From Prevotella sp. (GTDB lineage: Bacteria > Bacteroidota > Bacteroidia > Bacteroidales > Bacteroidaceae): a stretch of DNA of 64,000 bases. The DNA lies in assembly GCA_016291085.1 (NCBI GenBank), contig JAEEVW010000013.1, positions 1 to 64,000 of the forward strand. Direction: 5' to 3'. Shown one piece after another: positions 39,318 to 49,092 of this stretch (position 1 is its first letter; every line of letters begins with the position of its first letter). Both the position numbers and the translations under genes were made by a program. The notes under the pieces are model-generated. The model was not told the DNA's origin. It ran no database searches and saw only the letters and a list, made by a program, of their open reading frames with translations.

Positions 39318-41572
39318 CTGCTAAACAGTGCGTCGAGCGATTCCTGTTCACCCACAATCCAGATGATGTCACCCTCTTCGAACAAACGGTTCGGACTGAC
39401 GGGGGTCAGATTCTCCTTACCTTCTTCCATTCCGATAACCATGCAGCTGTAGAGGTTGCGGATACCGCTGTCCTTCAGATTCTTGCCAATGAACGGACTG
39501 CCTTCGCCGATAATGAGCTGGCGCAGTTTCATTTCACGATTCTCCAGGTCGAAGTCTTCGCCAATCACCTCTGTTGTGATGGCATTGGCAAATTTTGCCA
39601 CCTGTTCGTCACTGCCGATGACCTGCAACTTGTCGCCAGGGAAGATGACGTAGTCACCGTCTGGAATGTTCAGACGGAAGTTGGCACGCAGAATGCTGCT
39701 CACATGGATACCATACTTACGCCCCAGGTTCAGCTGTTTCAGCGTACTGCCCATCCATTGCGAGTTCATGGGTACGTCGAAGTCGGCAATATGGATATCG
39801 CGATCCAGCAGGCGTCCTTCATACAGCGGACGTTTTTTGCCATGCACCTGTGCCTCGATGTCGCGTGAACGCAGGTTCAGCATGAACAGTCGTTCCAGTT
39901 TGATGCTGTGCTGTTTCACACTGCGCGACACCACGATCAGGCCCACCACCATCAGACCGATGGTAATGATGATGGCATTGGTCAGATGACTCAGGCGGTG
40001 GCAGATGAAGAAGATGAAGGCCACGGCAATCATGACGCGCACCAGAATGGTAAACAGCAGGGGCAGGCGGTTGCGGTTGCTCTCGGCCCATAGCGCTTTC
40101 CATTCTTCCGAGCGGTTTTTCTTCATAATCATGGCACGCAGGAATGGCGAAATGAGCAGTACTGTCAATAGTCCCGTAATGAGATTTCCCCAAACATCCA
40201 GGGTCTCGCCAGGCAACAAATTGTGCATAAACGGCAGTCCGAAGGTGAACATCACGGCAATGGTGGCCGCTGTCAGAATGGAGTAGATGAGTGTGTTGAC
40301 GGCCATCTGGGTCAACAGCTGTTTCCACATGCTCTTCTCCGTTGTTTCAGGACGGCTCATGCTCAGATGGTTCAGCAGTTTGATGAATCGCGAGGGCAAC
40401 CGGTGTTCGATAGCATTATAAGCCGGTGTGGCAAACCGTATCATGTAAGGTGTGAGGAATGTGGTAATAACGGATACGGCCACCACGACCGGATATAGGA
40501 AATCGCTGATAACGCTTAACGACAGACCCAGCGAGGCGATGATGAACGAGAATTCACCGATCTGCGCCATCGAGAATCCGCAACGCATGGCCGACTTCAG
40601 GCTCTCGCCAGCCAGCATGAATGCAATGGAACCGAAAATGGCCTGTCCCACCAGAATGGTCAGTACCAGTATCAGGATGGGCAGGGCATAGTCGATCAGG
40701 ATCTGTGGGTCGACGAGCATACCTACTGATACGAAGAAGATGGCTCCGAAGAGGTTCTTCACGGGCTCCACCAGCTTTTCGATGTGTTCCGCCTCGATGG
40801 TCTCTGCCAGGATGCTACCCATGATGAATGCTCCGAAAGCCGATGAGAAACCGACCTTCGTCGAGAATACCGCCATCGCACAGCATAGTCCCAGCGACAC
40901 GATGAGCAACACCTCGTTGTTGACCAATCGTCGAATGCGGCGCAGAAATTCCGGTATGGCAAAGATGCCCACCACGAGCCACAGCACCAGGAAGAATCCT
41001 ATCTTCACCACCGAGCCCAGCATCTGGCCTCCGTCGGGGCTGTTGCCACTGGCTATGGCACTCAGCATCACCATCATCACAATGGCCAGGATGTCCTCCA
41101 GAATCAGCACCGACATCACCAGTCCGGCAAACTGTTGCTGGCGCAGTCCCAAGTCGTCGAAAGCCTTATAGATAATCGTTGTTGAACTCATGGCCAGCAT
41201 ACCTCCGAGGAAGATGCAGTCCATCCTCGACCAATGGAACAACTGGCCCACCATGACTCCCAGCATCGACATGCAGAAAATAATGGTGATGGTCGAGATG
41301 ATGGGTGATGCCCCCATCTTCAGAATCTTCTTAAACGAAAAGTCGAGACCTAATGAGAACAACAGGAACATCACACCGATGTCGGCCCACAGGTGAACAT
41401 TCTCCGTGTCTACCACCGATGCGGTGTACGGCATGTGCGGGCTCACGAGGAAGCCTGCCACGATGTATCCCAGCACCAAGGGCTGTTTCAACTTCTTGAA
41501 AATCAGCGTCACGATGCCTGCCGACATCAGTATATACGCCAAGTCATTAATAAGTTCAGGAATCTCTGACAT
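39314..41572 (-). CDS. CPA2-family cation:proton antiporter with TrkA-C domains
   Basis: 752 residues. About 12 membrane segments in the first 400 (LNDLAYILMSAGIVTLIFK..., VMFLLFSLGLDFSFK) fit the Na/H exchanger (CPA2, KefB/C-like) fold. After two further membrane segments (about 420-560) come two TrkA-C (RCK_C-like) ligand domains: about 590-660 (STLKQLNLGRKYGIHVSSI) and about 675-752 (GEGSPFIGKNLKDSGI). There is no TrkA-N Rossmann domain. It probably moves K+ or Na+ against protons under nucleotide control. Transcribed convergently with lptD. Confidence 0.82.
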   Translation of the reverse strand: MSEIPELINDLAYILMSAGIVTLIFKKLKQPLVLGYIVAGFLVSPHMPYTASVVDTENVHLWADIGVMFLLFSLGLDFSFKKILKMGASPIISTITIIFCMSMLGVMVGQLFHWSRMDCIFLGGMLAMSSTTIIYKAFDDLGLRQQQFAGLVMSVLILEDILAIVMMVMLSAIASGNSPDGGQMLGSVVKIGFFLVLWLVVGIFAIPEFLRRIRRLVNNEVLLIVSLGLCCAMAVFSTKVGFSSAFGAFIMGSILAETIEAEHIEKLVEPVKNLFGAIFFVSVGMLVDPQILIDYALPILILVLTILVGQAIFGSIAFMLAGESLKSAMRCGFSMAQIGEFSFIIASLGLSLSVISDFLYPVVVAVSVITTFLTPYMIRFATPAYNAIEHRLPSRFIKLLNHLSMSRPETTEKSMWKQLLTQMAVNTLIYSILTAATIAVMFTFGLPFMHNLLPGETLDVWGNLITGLLTVLLISPFLRAMIMKKNRSEEWKALWAESNRNRLPLLFTILVRVMIAVAFIFFICHRLSHLTNAIIITIGLMVVGLIVVSRSVKQHSIKLERLFMLNLRSRDIEAQVHGKKRPLYEGRLLDRDIHIADFDVPMNSQWMGSTLKQLNLGRKYGIHVSSILRANFRLNIPDGDYVIFPGDKLQVIGSDEQVAKFANAITTEVIGEDFDLENREMKLRQLIIGEGSPFIGKNLKDSGIRNLYSCMVIGMEEGKENLTPVSPNRLFEEGDIIWIVGEQESLDALFSS

Positions 41573-41612
41573 AATGATTTTTATACTTTATTCTTTTATC
41601 TGCTTCCCCGTC

Positions 41613-42959
41613 TTACCATTTGGTTGTAAAGATGCTAGGCGAGATTACTAGCGAGAACCAGCCCCAGCGGGCATACTTGCTGCTGTTGCCTTCTTTCAGA
41701 CGCTCCATCGTTTCCGTGCCCACCATGAAGGTATATCCTGCCATGAGCGAGATGTCTTTGGTGAACTGGTAGCTGGCTTGCACATCGAAGCTATGGCCCA
41801 GCGTGCGGTTGAGGTCATGCAGGTCGGTGGCTACTGCCAGATAGTGATAGTCGACGCTGCATTTCAGCTTGTCTGTGGGATTGCCGAAGACACCGATAGA
41901 GGCGTTCTGCAAACCAGGTGTAAAGCCGTTGGTGTAAGCACTCTCGTAGAAGTAGTCCATGATGCCGTAGAATTTGTTTTTCGAACCGAACAGCGGGTTG
42001 AATCCATTTTCCTCAGCATGATATACCATTCCTATACCGCCATAGATGACGGGGACATAGTCGTCACCGCTCAAATAGTCGTAACCCAGCTTAAAGCCAT
42101 AGTGCTCGGTGGGGTTGACGGTAGCTTGCACACTGGCCATCCAGGCATTAATCTTCTTACTATACATGTTGTCATTTACATCTTGGCCCGTTTGGCGGTA
42201 GTATGAACCTTCGAGTGTCAGGTACTTAGGATGGAAGTTCACGTAACCACCCCACATCTGCTGGTATTCAGTCCTGACGGGATTGTCCCTGTCGTCTTGT
42301 TTGCCAGCCTGCTGACCTATATTCATGAAGAGCAGCGAGGCACCCAGCGGGAATTTGGGCACATCGTAGTGATACCACACGGTCTGCATGTTCTTATAGG
42401 GCTGGGCACCGTCGGAGTAATAGGTCGTTGTGTATACGTTCTCTGCATTCTGGTTGTAACCCAATATGGCATGCAGCTGATGGCCGTGACCTTCGTAACC
42501 CACACGGAGCACGTCGTGCGAGAGAGCCATCGTGGCAAAGTCGTTGGGTCCGATGATGCGCTCGTCGTCGTAGGACAGGGCGATGCGTCCCAACTGTGCG
42601 AACAGTCCATTCCGGGCAGTCAGTTTCACCCAGCCCTCATACAGTTTCAATGCTGTGTTCCCGCTGGTGCCCCATACCGCTTTGTTCTGCAGCACGGCAT
42701 GAGCCTGTATGCCAGGACGCTCGTAGTCCACATTCAATCGGAAACGCCCCAGAAGGAAGTTAGAACGGTCTTCCGGCTCCTTGTCTTTGAGACCAGTCCT
42801 CGGCAGTCCTCCTGCGCACATCTCACCATGCGTCAGGAAGTTCATGCCGATGCTCAGTTTGTTGACCTTGTCCAGCGAGTCGGCTTGTGCAAACACGCAT
42901 TGCGATGTCGCCATCAGGACAACCATCGCAAGGCCTTTCCTCAGGTGATTGCCGCCCAT
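41613..42959 (-). CDS. Outer-membrane beta-barrel protein (alginate-export/porin-like)
   Basis: 448 residues with a signal peptide (about 1-25, ending CVFAQ). The rest alternates short beta-strands with aromatic ends (LGRFRLNVDYERPG, KLYEGWVKLTARNGLFAQLGRIAL, KLGYDYLSGDD, FDVQASYQFTKDISLMAGYTF) and ends in W, as outer-membrane barrels do. FAQLGRIALSYDDERIIGPNDF is close to the 'RQEL.YGD.R..G...W' signature of alginate-export-type porins. The substrate is unknown. It is followed upstream on the same strand by STAS and SpoIIE genes with gaps of only 3 and 54 bases, so it may be in their operon. Confidence 0.7.
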   Translation of the reverse strand: MGGNHLRKGLAMVVLMATSQCVFAQADSLDKVNKLSIGMNFLTHGEMCAGGLPRTGLKDKEPEDRSNFLLGRFRLNVDYERPGIQAHAVLQNKAVWGTSGNTALKLYEGWVKLTARNGLFAQLGRIALSYDDERIIGPNDFATMALSHDVLRVGYEGHGHQLHAILGYNQNAENVYTTTYYSDGAQPYKNMQTVWYHYDVPKFPLGASLLFMNIGQQAGKQDDRDNPVRTEYQQMWGGYVNFHPKYLTLEGSYYRQTGQDVNDNMYSKKINAWMASVQATVNPTEHYGFKLGYDYLSGDDYVPVIYGGIGMVYHAEENGFNPLFGSKNKFYGIMDYFYESAYTNGFTPGLQNASIGVFGNPTDKLKCSVDYHYLAVATDLHDLNRTLGHSFDVQASYQFTKDISLMAGYTFMVGTETMERLKEGNSSKYARWGWFSLVISPSIFTTKW

Positions 42960-42962
42960 CTT

Positions 42963-43265
42963 TTATTCGAACTCGAAGATATTGAGGAATCCTGTCAGTT
43001 TAAAGACATTCTTGATGTCGTCGTTAACGTTGCGCAACACCACGCGGTTCCCCTTGGACATCGTGGATTTCAGAATGTTGATAAGGATGCGCAAACCGCT
43101 GGAAGCAATATACTCCAGGTTCTCGCATTCGAAAACAACCTCCTTGCCTTCGTTCTGGTAGAGCTGTTTCAATACCTCCTCGGCCTCATTGGCTGCTGCG
43201 GTGTCCATTTCTCCTGCTAACGTGACGACATACTTGTCGTCGATTTCTTGAATACTTGTAGTCAT
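42963..43265 (-). CDS. STAS-domain anti-sigma factor antagonist
   Basis: 100 residues, one STAS domain (SpoIIAA/RsbV type). The phospho-acceptor Ser region is LEYIASSGLRILIN (about 50-63) and the N-terminus has VVTLAGEMDTA. In partner-switching systems the unphosphorylated protein binds a kinase/anti-sigma factor. The phosphatase that would activate it is encoded just upstream (43320-45518), 54 bases away in pyrimidine-rich repeats. No sigma factor lies nearby, so the final target is unknown. Confidence 0.85.
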   Translation of the reverse strand: MTTSIQEIDDKYVVTLAGEMDTAAANEAEEVLKQLYQNEGKEVVFECENLEYIASSGLRILINILKSTMSKGNRVVLRNVNDDIKNVFKLTGFLNIFEFE

Positions 43266-43319
43266 AACATTAATCTTTTATTTTTTACCTTTTTACTTTT
43301 TTACCTTTTTACCTTTATA

Positions 43320-45518
43320 TTATTTTACCTTTTTTATCAGTGTCAGTACGTTTTGCCCGTCTATGCGTTCGTAATTGATGCTGTCCATCAGTTCGCGTAC
43401 CAGCAGGATGCCCAGTCCGCCAACCTGACGGTCTTGGGCCGATAGCGTGATGTCGGCTTTCTCCTGCGTGGTGGGGTCGAAGGGGATGCCCGCGTCAATG
43501 ATCTGACAGTGCAGGGTCTTACCGTCAGAAGCCATCTTGACGGTGATATCGCCATCGGTGTCGTCCGGATAGGCATAGTTTATCACGTTGACGACAGCTT
43601 CTTCCACGGCCAGTCGCAACTGGCGCCCCAGCGATTTCTCAATGTCCAGTTTCTCAATCACCGATTTCATGAAACTGCTGAATCGTGTCACCTCATGGAC
43701 ATCGTTCTTCAGCATCAGTGTCTCCGAGAAGTTGCTCTCAAACTGCTTGGGCATATAGCGTATGGCCATCATGGTCAGGTCGTCGCTCTGTTCCATACCG
43801 TCCATAAACGAGTACACTTCCATGTTCATCTTTCCCAACAGCTGTCTCGGGGGCAGGTCTTCAGCTGTGTTCAGCAGGTTCATCATTCGCTCTGCGCCGA
43901 ACAGCTTGTGCGACTTGTTCATTGCCTCCGTGAGTCCGTCGGTATAGAGGAACAGTGTTGAACCGCTTTCAAGCATGGTCTCCTGCATCTCGTAGTTGAA
44001 GTTGTCAAAGATGCCGATAGGCAGATTGGCCTTCACTTCAAGGGCGGTAGCGAATTTTTCACTTTTCACTATTCCCTTTTCACTTAATATGACGGGTGCA
44101 TCGTGCCCTGCATTGCAATAGCAGAGACGGCCCGTGGGCAGGTCAAGGACTCCGATGAACAGGGTGACGAACATGTTGTTTTCATTGCGTTCGCACATGG
44201 TCTCGTTGATGGCCTGCATGATGCGGGCGGGATTGTGCTGATGGGTAGAGACGGCATGGAAACATCCGTGTGTGCCTGACATGAGCATGGCCGACGGAAC
44301 ACCCTTGCCGCTGACATCGCCGATACAGAAGAACAGCTTCTCGTCGCGAATGAAATAGTCGAACAGGTCGCCACCCACTTCTCGTGCTGGCAACAGTGAG
44401 CCATAGACGTCAATATCGTCGCGTTGGATGGCATCCTGTCTGGGCAGCATCTGCGTTTGGATGTTGCTGGCCACACGCAGTTCGCCGTCGATGCGCTCTT
44501 TCGCCTTCTTCGTGTCAGCCAGTTTACGGTTGTTCTTGATGAAGTAGCTGATGATGAATCCCAGCACGACAAATGCCGCCAGCGAGGTCAGCAGAATGGT
44601 GAGATGCATGCGGCGCAGCGGGCCGAAGACCTCGTCGTCGTAGCATACTACGGCAACCTGCCATTCGGGCTTTTCCTTGATGGAGGCATAATAGATATAC
44701 CCCTTCTCGTGGTCTTCCTGATCGCGGAAAGTGGCTATCTTGCATCGCCCGTTCCTGCTCGTCGTCTTGGTGACGCTACTGTCGTTAATGACATTGACAA
44801 TATGGCTCACGTCTCCTGCATCTACAATATCGGGATTTGGGCTGGCAATCAGCTGGCCCTCCTTGGTCAGCATCAAATCGAACGACGACTCGTAGATGTG
44901 TCTGCGATTCAGCGTGTCGCCCAGCATTCTTGTCGAGACGTCGAGTCCGAACACTGCCACCACGTTTTTCGTCTTGTCATGGATGGGAACGGCGTAGCTA
45001 ACCATGTTCAGGTCGGAATAGCGGTCGTAGTACGGGTCTACCCATAATGAGACATCCTTCGAAACCACCTCTTTGAAGGCGGCGTTCTGTGAGTAGTCGT
45101 GTTCCGGACCGATAATCTGTCTTCGGATGGTCCCATGGTCCCAATAGGCATAAGGCTCAAACAGGTGTCCCTTGTCAGGATAATAGTCGGGCATGAAGGC
45201 TATCCAGCAGCCCACGAGGTTGGGATGCGACCTGAGCACTCCCTCCATGATGCCAAACATGGAATCCGGCAGGGCTATGTTCCGTTCCATCTCCCACAGG
45301 TGGCCCATCAGCGAGTTCTCCGACAGGTTCAGCGCGTTCTTCACCACCATGGCTTTCATGGTGAGCTCGGTCTCCGCGCGCTTTTCCAGCTCGTCAGACA
45401 GTATCTGCTGGAAATAGTAGAATTGCGCGCCGGAAATCAACTCCAGCACAAGGGCTGCAAGGATAATGTTCAATACAACCTTGTTCTTCAACATGAAAGT
45501 CGTAGTACGAAACGCCAT
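43320..45518 (-). CDS. Membrane SpoIIE-type phosphatase with dCache sensor and RsbW-like ATPase
   Basis: From the ATG at 45518 (MAFRTTTFML) the protein has 732 residues. Order: a membrane segment (about 15-35); a periplasmic dCache-like sensor (about 40-300, with YYDRYSDLNMVSYAVPI and VFGLDVSTRMLG); a second membrane segment (about 305-325); a linker helix; a PP2C/SpoIIE domain (about 350-575, PAREVGGDLFDYF, GDVSGKGVPSAMLMS, YTDGLTEAMN); and a C-terminal HATPase_c_2 domain (about 600-732, VEEAVVNVINYAYP, VGGLGILLV). Phosphatase and anti-sigma-like kinase are thus fused. A 7-base tract (44056-44083) encodes part of the SEKGIVKSEKFAT loop. Confidence 0.88.
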   Translation of the reverse strand: MAFRTTTFMLKNKVVLNIILAALVLELISGAQFYYFQQILSDELEKRAETELTMKAMVVKNALNLSENSLMGHLWEMERNIALPDSMFGIMEGVLRSHPNLVGCWIAFMPDYYPDKGHLFEPYAYWDHGTIRRQIIGPEHDYSQNAAFKEVVSKDVSLWVDPYYDRYSDLNMVSYAVPIHDKTKNVVAVFGLDVSTRMLGDTLNRRHIYESSFDLMLTKEGQLIASPNPDIVDAGDVSHIVNVINDSSVTKTTSRNGRCKIATFRDQEDHEKGYIYYASIKEKPEWQVAVVCYDDEVFGPLRRMHLTILLTSLAAFVVLGFIISYFIKNNRKLADTKKAKERIDGELRVASNIQTQMLPRQDAIQRDDIDVYGSLLPAREVGGDLFDYFIRDEKLFFCIGDVSGKGVPSAMLMSGTHGCFHAVSTHQHNPARIMQAINETMCERNENNMFVTLFIGVLDLPTGRLCYCNAGHDAPVILSEKGIVKSEKFATALEVKANLPIGIFDNFNYEMQETMLESGSTLFLYTDGLTEAMNKSHKLFGAERMMNLLNTAEDLPPRQLLGKMNMEVYSFMDGMEQSDDLTMMAIRYMPKQFESNFSETLMLKNDVHEVTRFSSFMKSVIEKLDIEKSLGRQLRLAVEEAVVNVINYAYPDDTDGDITVKMASDGKTLHCQIIDAGIPFDPTTQEKADITLSAQDRQVGGLGILLVRELMDSINYERIDGQNVLTLIKKVK
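44056..44083 (-). repeat. 7-base tract inside the SpoIIE gene
   Basis: ttttcac, ttttcac, tattccc, ttttcac: encodes VKSEKF in a loop of the phosphatase domain. Confidence 0.65.
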
Positions 45519-45521
45519 CTT

Positions 45522-45542
45522 AACTCTCAACTCTCAACTCTC
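45522..45542 (-). repeat. 7-base tract upstream of the SpoIIE gene
   Basis: Three aactctc units just before the start codon; the same unit occurs inside dsbD (15784-15811). A hairpin (CGTTTC/GAAACG and TTGACC/GGTCAA, about 45547-45576) follows. Confidence 0.65.
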
Positions 45543-45583
45543 TAATCGTTTCTTGAAACGCTTTGACCTTGGTCAAAGAACTC

Positions 45584-46807
45584 TCAACTATTATAATTAG
45601 CCGTAATCTCACAGATCTTGACAATGACCTGCATGGCCTTCTCCATCGACTGGATGGGCACAAACTCATAAGGTCCGTGGAAATTGATGCCGCCGGCAAA
45701 GATGTTGGGGCAGGGCAGACCCTTGAACGACAGCTGGGCACCGTCCGTGCCGCCGCGAATGGGCTTCACCTTCGGAGCCACACCGCATTCCTGCATGGCG
45801 CGCAGCACCAGGTCGATGACGTGCATCTGGTCGTCAATCTTCTCCTTCATATTATAATACTGGTCCTTCACCACAGCCGTCACCGTGCCTTCACCGTACT
45901 TCTCGTTCATCTTGGCCACACACGTCTCAACGAAGCGCTTGCGGTCCTCGAAACGTTCGCGGTCGTGGTCACGGATAATGTACGACAGCGTGGCCTGCTC
46001 GATGTTACTCTGGATGCCCAGCAGGTGGTAGAATCCCTGATAGCCCTCCGTCGTCTCGGGGGTCTCGTCCTCAGGCAGCATCTTGGCAAACTCCGCTGCC
46101 AGCGCGTTGGCATTCACCATCTTGCCCTTGGCATAGCCCGGGTGTACGCTCACGCCCTTGATGGCGATCTTCGCCGAGGCAGCGTTGAAGTTCTCGAATT
46201 CCAGCTCACCCACGTCGCCGCCATCCATCGTGTAGGCCCACTGACAACCGAATTTCTCGACGTCGAAGTGGTGGGCACCCATGCCGATTTCCTCGTCGGG
46301 GTTGAAGGCGATGCGAATCTTGCCGTGCTTGATTTCCTTGTGCTCCTGCAAGTACACCATGGCCTGCACGATTTCCGCGATGCCCGCCTTGTCGTCAGCG
46401 CCCAGCAGCGTGGTGCCGTCAGTCACGATCAGGTCCTCGCCCACGTGCTGCAACAGCTCCGGAAACTTCTTCGGACTCGACACGATACCCTCCGACAGCA
46501 GAATGTCCGAGCCGTCATAGTTGCGGACTATCTGGGGCTTGATGTCGGCTCCCGAGCAGTCGGGGCTCGTGTCGTAGTGCGAGATGAAGCCTATCACGGG
46601 CACCTCGTCCTTTATGTTAGCCTTCAGCGTGGCATAGATGTAGCCCTGTTCGTCCAGCTCCACGTCGTCCAGGCCTTCGCGTTCCAGTTCCTTTTTCAAG
46701 TACTCGGCAAACACCAGTTGCTTGCTGGTCGAGGGCACCGTCGTGCTTTCTTCGCTCGACTGTGTGTCGAACTTCGTATAGTTCAAAAATCGTTCAGTAA
46801 TATCCAT
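45584..46807 (-). CDS. pepT: Peptidase T (tripeptide aminopeptidase)
   Basis: 407 residues from the ATG at 46807 ([16 protein letters not shown]), the usual PepT start; an ATG at 46822 five codons upstream is also possible. M20-family signatures are complete: [11 protein letters not shown] with the zinc His/Asp (about 78-88), [15 protein letters not shown] with the bridging Asp, [16 protein letters not shown] with the catalytic Glu and zinc Glu, and [17 protein letters not shown] with the last ligand. It removes N-terminal residues from tripeptides in the cytoplasm. Its length matches E. coli PepT (408). Confidence 0.93.
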   Translation of the reverse strand: MDITERFLNYTKFDTQSSEESTTVPSTSKQLVFAEYLKKELEREGLDDVELDEQGYIYATLKANIKDEVPVIGFISHYDTSPDCSGADIKPQIVRNYDGSDILLSEGIVSSPKKFPELLQHVGEDLIVTDGTTLLGADDKAGIAEIVQAMVYLQEHKEIKHGKIRIAFNPDEEIGMGAHHFDVEKFGCQWAYTMDGGDVGELEFENFNAASAKIAIKGVSVHPGYAKGKMVNANALAAEFAKMLPEDETPETTEGYQGFYHLLGIQSNIEQATLSYIIRDHDRERFEDRKRFVETCVAKMNEKYGEGTVTAVVKDQYYNMKEKIDDQMHVIDLVLRAMQECGVAPKVKPIRGGTDGAQLSFKGLPCPNIFAGGINFHGPYEFVPIQSMEKAMQVIVKICEITANYNS

Positions 46808-46837
46808 ATTTTTTCTCTTCATTTTATTTATTGGGGA

Positions 46838-46845
46838 CAAAATTA
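46838..46845 (-). promoter_or_regulatory. -7 box of pepT
   Basis: TAATTTTG on the minus strand, about 31 bases before the ATG at 46807. Confidence 0.6.
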
Positions 46846-46856
46846 CGAAAAAAAAT

Positions 46857-46886
46857 CGGACTGACAAAAAATCAGTCCGTTTTTTT
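46857..46886. terminator. Bidirectional terminator-like hairpin
   Basis: CGGACTGA/TCAGTCCG (46857-46864 with 46872-46879) flanked by A-runs and T-runs on both sides. It lies upstream of pepT, so it may insulate the two divergent units. Confidence 0.7.
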
Positions 46887-47006
46887 CTCACTCCCAGCGC
46901 CCAATCGCGTCGAAACGATGACCCACCGATGGCCTCGTGCGCCTAAGTGTAAAATCTGTCGCAAAGTCAGATAAATTTGTGAAATTTATTAATATTCCTT
47001 TAATTT

Positions 47007-47038
47007 TTTGGTGTTTCCAATTTTATTCCTTATCTTTG
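47007..47038 (+). promoter_or_regulatory. Promoter of the beta-helix operon
   Basis: TTTG (47007-47010), 20 bases, TATCTTTG (47031-47038); the ATG is at 47063. Confidence 0.8.
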
Positions 47039-47062
47039 CAGACAACTAAAACCAATACTATT

Positions 47063-48055
47063 ATGAAAAAAGTGTTATTATCTTTGGTTGCCACGTTGAT
47101 TGCAACCATGAGCTTAGCCCAGAACGGTCTGGTTGCTTCGCTAAGCCACGAAGGAAACGTTACGTATTACTATGGTGTCACAGCCTTAACACAGGCCGTT
47201 GAGGCAGCAGCCAGTGGCGACATCATCAACCTCTCTGGTGGATCATTTACCGCCACAAACATTACCAAAGGTATCACCATTCGTGGTGCAGGCATCGATA
47301 GCCAAGAACCAACTTACATTAACGGCGACTTCTCAATCAACATAACCGACGACACAAATCGCTTTATGATGGAGGGCATAAAATGTGCTAACGCAATGAT
47401 CCTTTCGGGTTCATATACAAATCCCTTCTTCCTGAAATGTTATTTTAAACAAGTTACCTATAATAGTACGATTGATGATATAAAAAACATTATGTTTGTT
47501 AACTGTAAAATTCCCAGTGGCTTTAGTGCAGGAGCTAACAACACATTTAATTTAGTTAATTGCTACATAGGCGGTTTAAACCAACGTGACAATGCAACTC
47601 TCGCGGTCACGAATTGTATTATTAGAGATAATTATTATAACAACAATTATCTAAGGCAATGTCAGTTCTTCAATTGCATTTTTATATCTTCTAATGGAAG
47701 GGCCTACGCAAAGATACCAAGCAGCTCTCAGGCCACAGACTGCATTTCAGTTAACTTCGGTGACCATGATTTCTTCAGCGAATTATCCGTCAGAACAGGC
47801 TGCCCGACAACATCTTTAGAATTTGGAGCAGTATTCAAGACATTCACAGGCACTTATACTGACGAAGAGACCTTCGAACTGACCGAAACCGCCAAGACAA
47901 CATATTTGGGTACTGACGGATTAGAGATTGGCCTCTATGGCGGTCTGCAGCCATATAACTCCACACCGTCTTATCCTCTCATTACCACGATGAACGTCGA
48001 TAAGGAGACAACTCCTGAAGGCAAACTGGGGGTGACAATCGAAGTAAGCAAGTAA
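47063..48055 (+). CDS. Secreted right-handed beta-helix-like protein, paralog 1
   Basis: 330 residues from the ATG at 47063, with a signal peptide (about 1-19, ending MSLAQ). ALTQAVEAAASGDIINLSGG, NITKGITIRGAGID and later strand-turn repeats (MFVNCKI, NLVNCYI, AVTNCII, FFNCIFI) have the N/C-rich ladder of parallel beta-helices as in pectate-lyase-like folds. The ending FELTETAKTTYLGTDGLEIGLYGG...YPLITTMNV is shared with the next two genes. The 42 extra in-frame codons upstream include the promoter, so they are excluded. It is probably a surface or released carbohydrate-active or adhesive protein; no catalytic residues can be assigned. Confidence 0.75.
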   Translation: MKKVLLSLVATLIATMSLAQNGLVASLSHEGNVTYYYGVTALTQAVEAAASGDIINLSGGSFTATNITKGITIRGAGIDSQEPTYINGDFSINITDDTNRFMMEGIKCANAMILSGSYTNPFFLKCYFKQVTYNSTIDDIKNIMFVNCKIPSGFSAGANNTFNLVNCYIGGLNQRDNATLAVTNCIIRDNYYNNNYLRQCQFFNCIFISSNGRAYAKIPSSSQATDCISVNFGDHDFFSELSVRTGCPTTSLEFGAVFKTFTGTYTDEETFELTETAKTTYLGTDGLEIGLYGGLQPYNSTPSYPLITTMNVDKETTPEGKLGVTIEVSK

Positions 48056-48085
48056 CAATAAGTAATAACTAAAAAAGACAGGATT

Positions 48086-49063
48086 ATGAAAAAAGTATTA
48101 TTATCTTTGGTTGTCATGATGGTTGCAACCACGAGTTTTGCACAGAATACAGTTGTGGCTTCACTGAGCCACGGTACAGAAACCACCATTTTCTATGGTT
48201 CAAATGCTCTGAAGGATGCCGTTGCTGCGGCTGAGAGCGGTGATGTCATAAACCTCTCCGCTGGTACATTTTATGCTTCGGACATCTCTAAGGGTATTAC
48301 CCTTCGTGGAACAGGTATAGACATAGATGAACCAACCTATATTGTCAATGACTTTGTCATTGAAATACCTGCTGAAGATACCAACCGATTCATCATGGAG
48401 GGCATTAGATGCCAAAACTGGGTGAGGACGAAAGGATCTTTTGATAATCCTTCTTTTGTAAAATGTCAATTTAACGTCGTCGGAAACGCAACTGAGTCGG
48501 ATGCTGTTAAGAACATATTGTTTACCAATTGCAAGATTACAGGTGGTATTAATGTAGGAGGAGACAATTCTGTATTCTTCATCAATAGTTTTGTGTCGTA
48601 TATTTCGAAGTATCAAAATGGTACTATCATGTCTAAAAATAGTATCCACAGACAGCCGATTCTATCTAGTCTCACTCAGTCTATCTGGTCAAACTGCATT
48701 TTCTATCCAGACAAATATTCAGAGCATTGCCTTCCCGCTGATGCTCAGGTTACCAACTGTGTTGCTATAGGCTATGCCTATGATATGTTCCGCGGTATGA
48801 TAGAACACCCGAACTGCAAACAGTTTGGTAATTATCAGGATGTATTTAAGGAATACAATGGCGGTTATACTGATGAACAGACTTTTGAGTTGAATGATGA
48901 AGCCAAAACTACTCTCTTAGGCACCGACGGCAAAGAGGTAGGTCTCTATGGCGGTCCGCTGCCATTTGACCTCACCCTGTCCTATCCAATCATCTCGAAG
49001 ATGGAAGTCGGCGAACAGACCGACGACAAGGGACAATTGAAAGTTGAGATTGGCGTGAAGTAA
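48086..49063 (+). CDS. Secreted right-handed beta-helix-like protein, paralog 2
   Basis: 325 residues, 30 bases after paralog 1, with a near-identical signal peptide (MKKVLLSLVVMMVATTSFAQ). Same order: AAAESGDVINLSAG, DISKGITLRGTGID, an Asn/Cys ladder (ILFTNCKI, SVFFINSFV, IWSNCIF, QVTNCVAI) and the ending FELNDEAKTTLLGTDGKEVGLYGG. The ladder region differs most from paralog 1, suggesting that ligand contacts have diverged while the frame is kept. Confidence 0.75.
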   Translation: MKKVLLSLVVMMVATTSFAQNTVVASLSHGTETTIFYGSNALKDAVAAAESGDVINLSAGTFYASDISKGITLRGTGIDIDEPTYIVNDFVIEIPAEDTNRFIMEGIRCQNWVRTKGSFDNPSFVKCQFNVVGNATESDAVKNILFTNCKITGGINVGGDNSVFFINSFVSYISKYQNGTIMSKNSIHRQPILSSLTQSIWSNCIFYPDKYSEHCLPADAQVTNCVAIGYAYDMFRGMIEHPNCKQFGNYQDVFKEYNGGYTDEQTFELNDEAKTTLLGTDGKEVGLYGGPLPFDLTLSYPIISKMEVGEQTDDKGQLKVEIGVK

Positions 49064-49092
49064 TTAATGTAAAACCTCAAAAAGACAGAAAT

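Noticed and set aside
45563..46864. 433-codon open frame antisense to pepT
   Set aside because: pepT motifs on the minus strand are complete; the other strand is a shadow.
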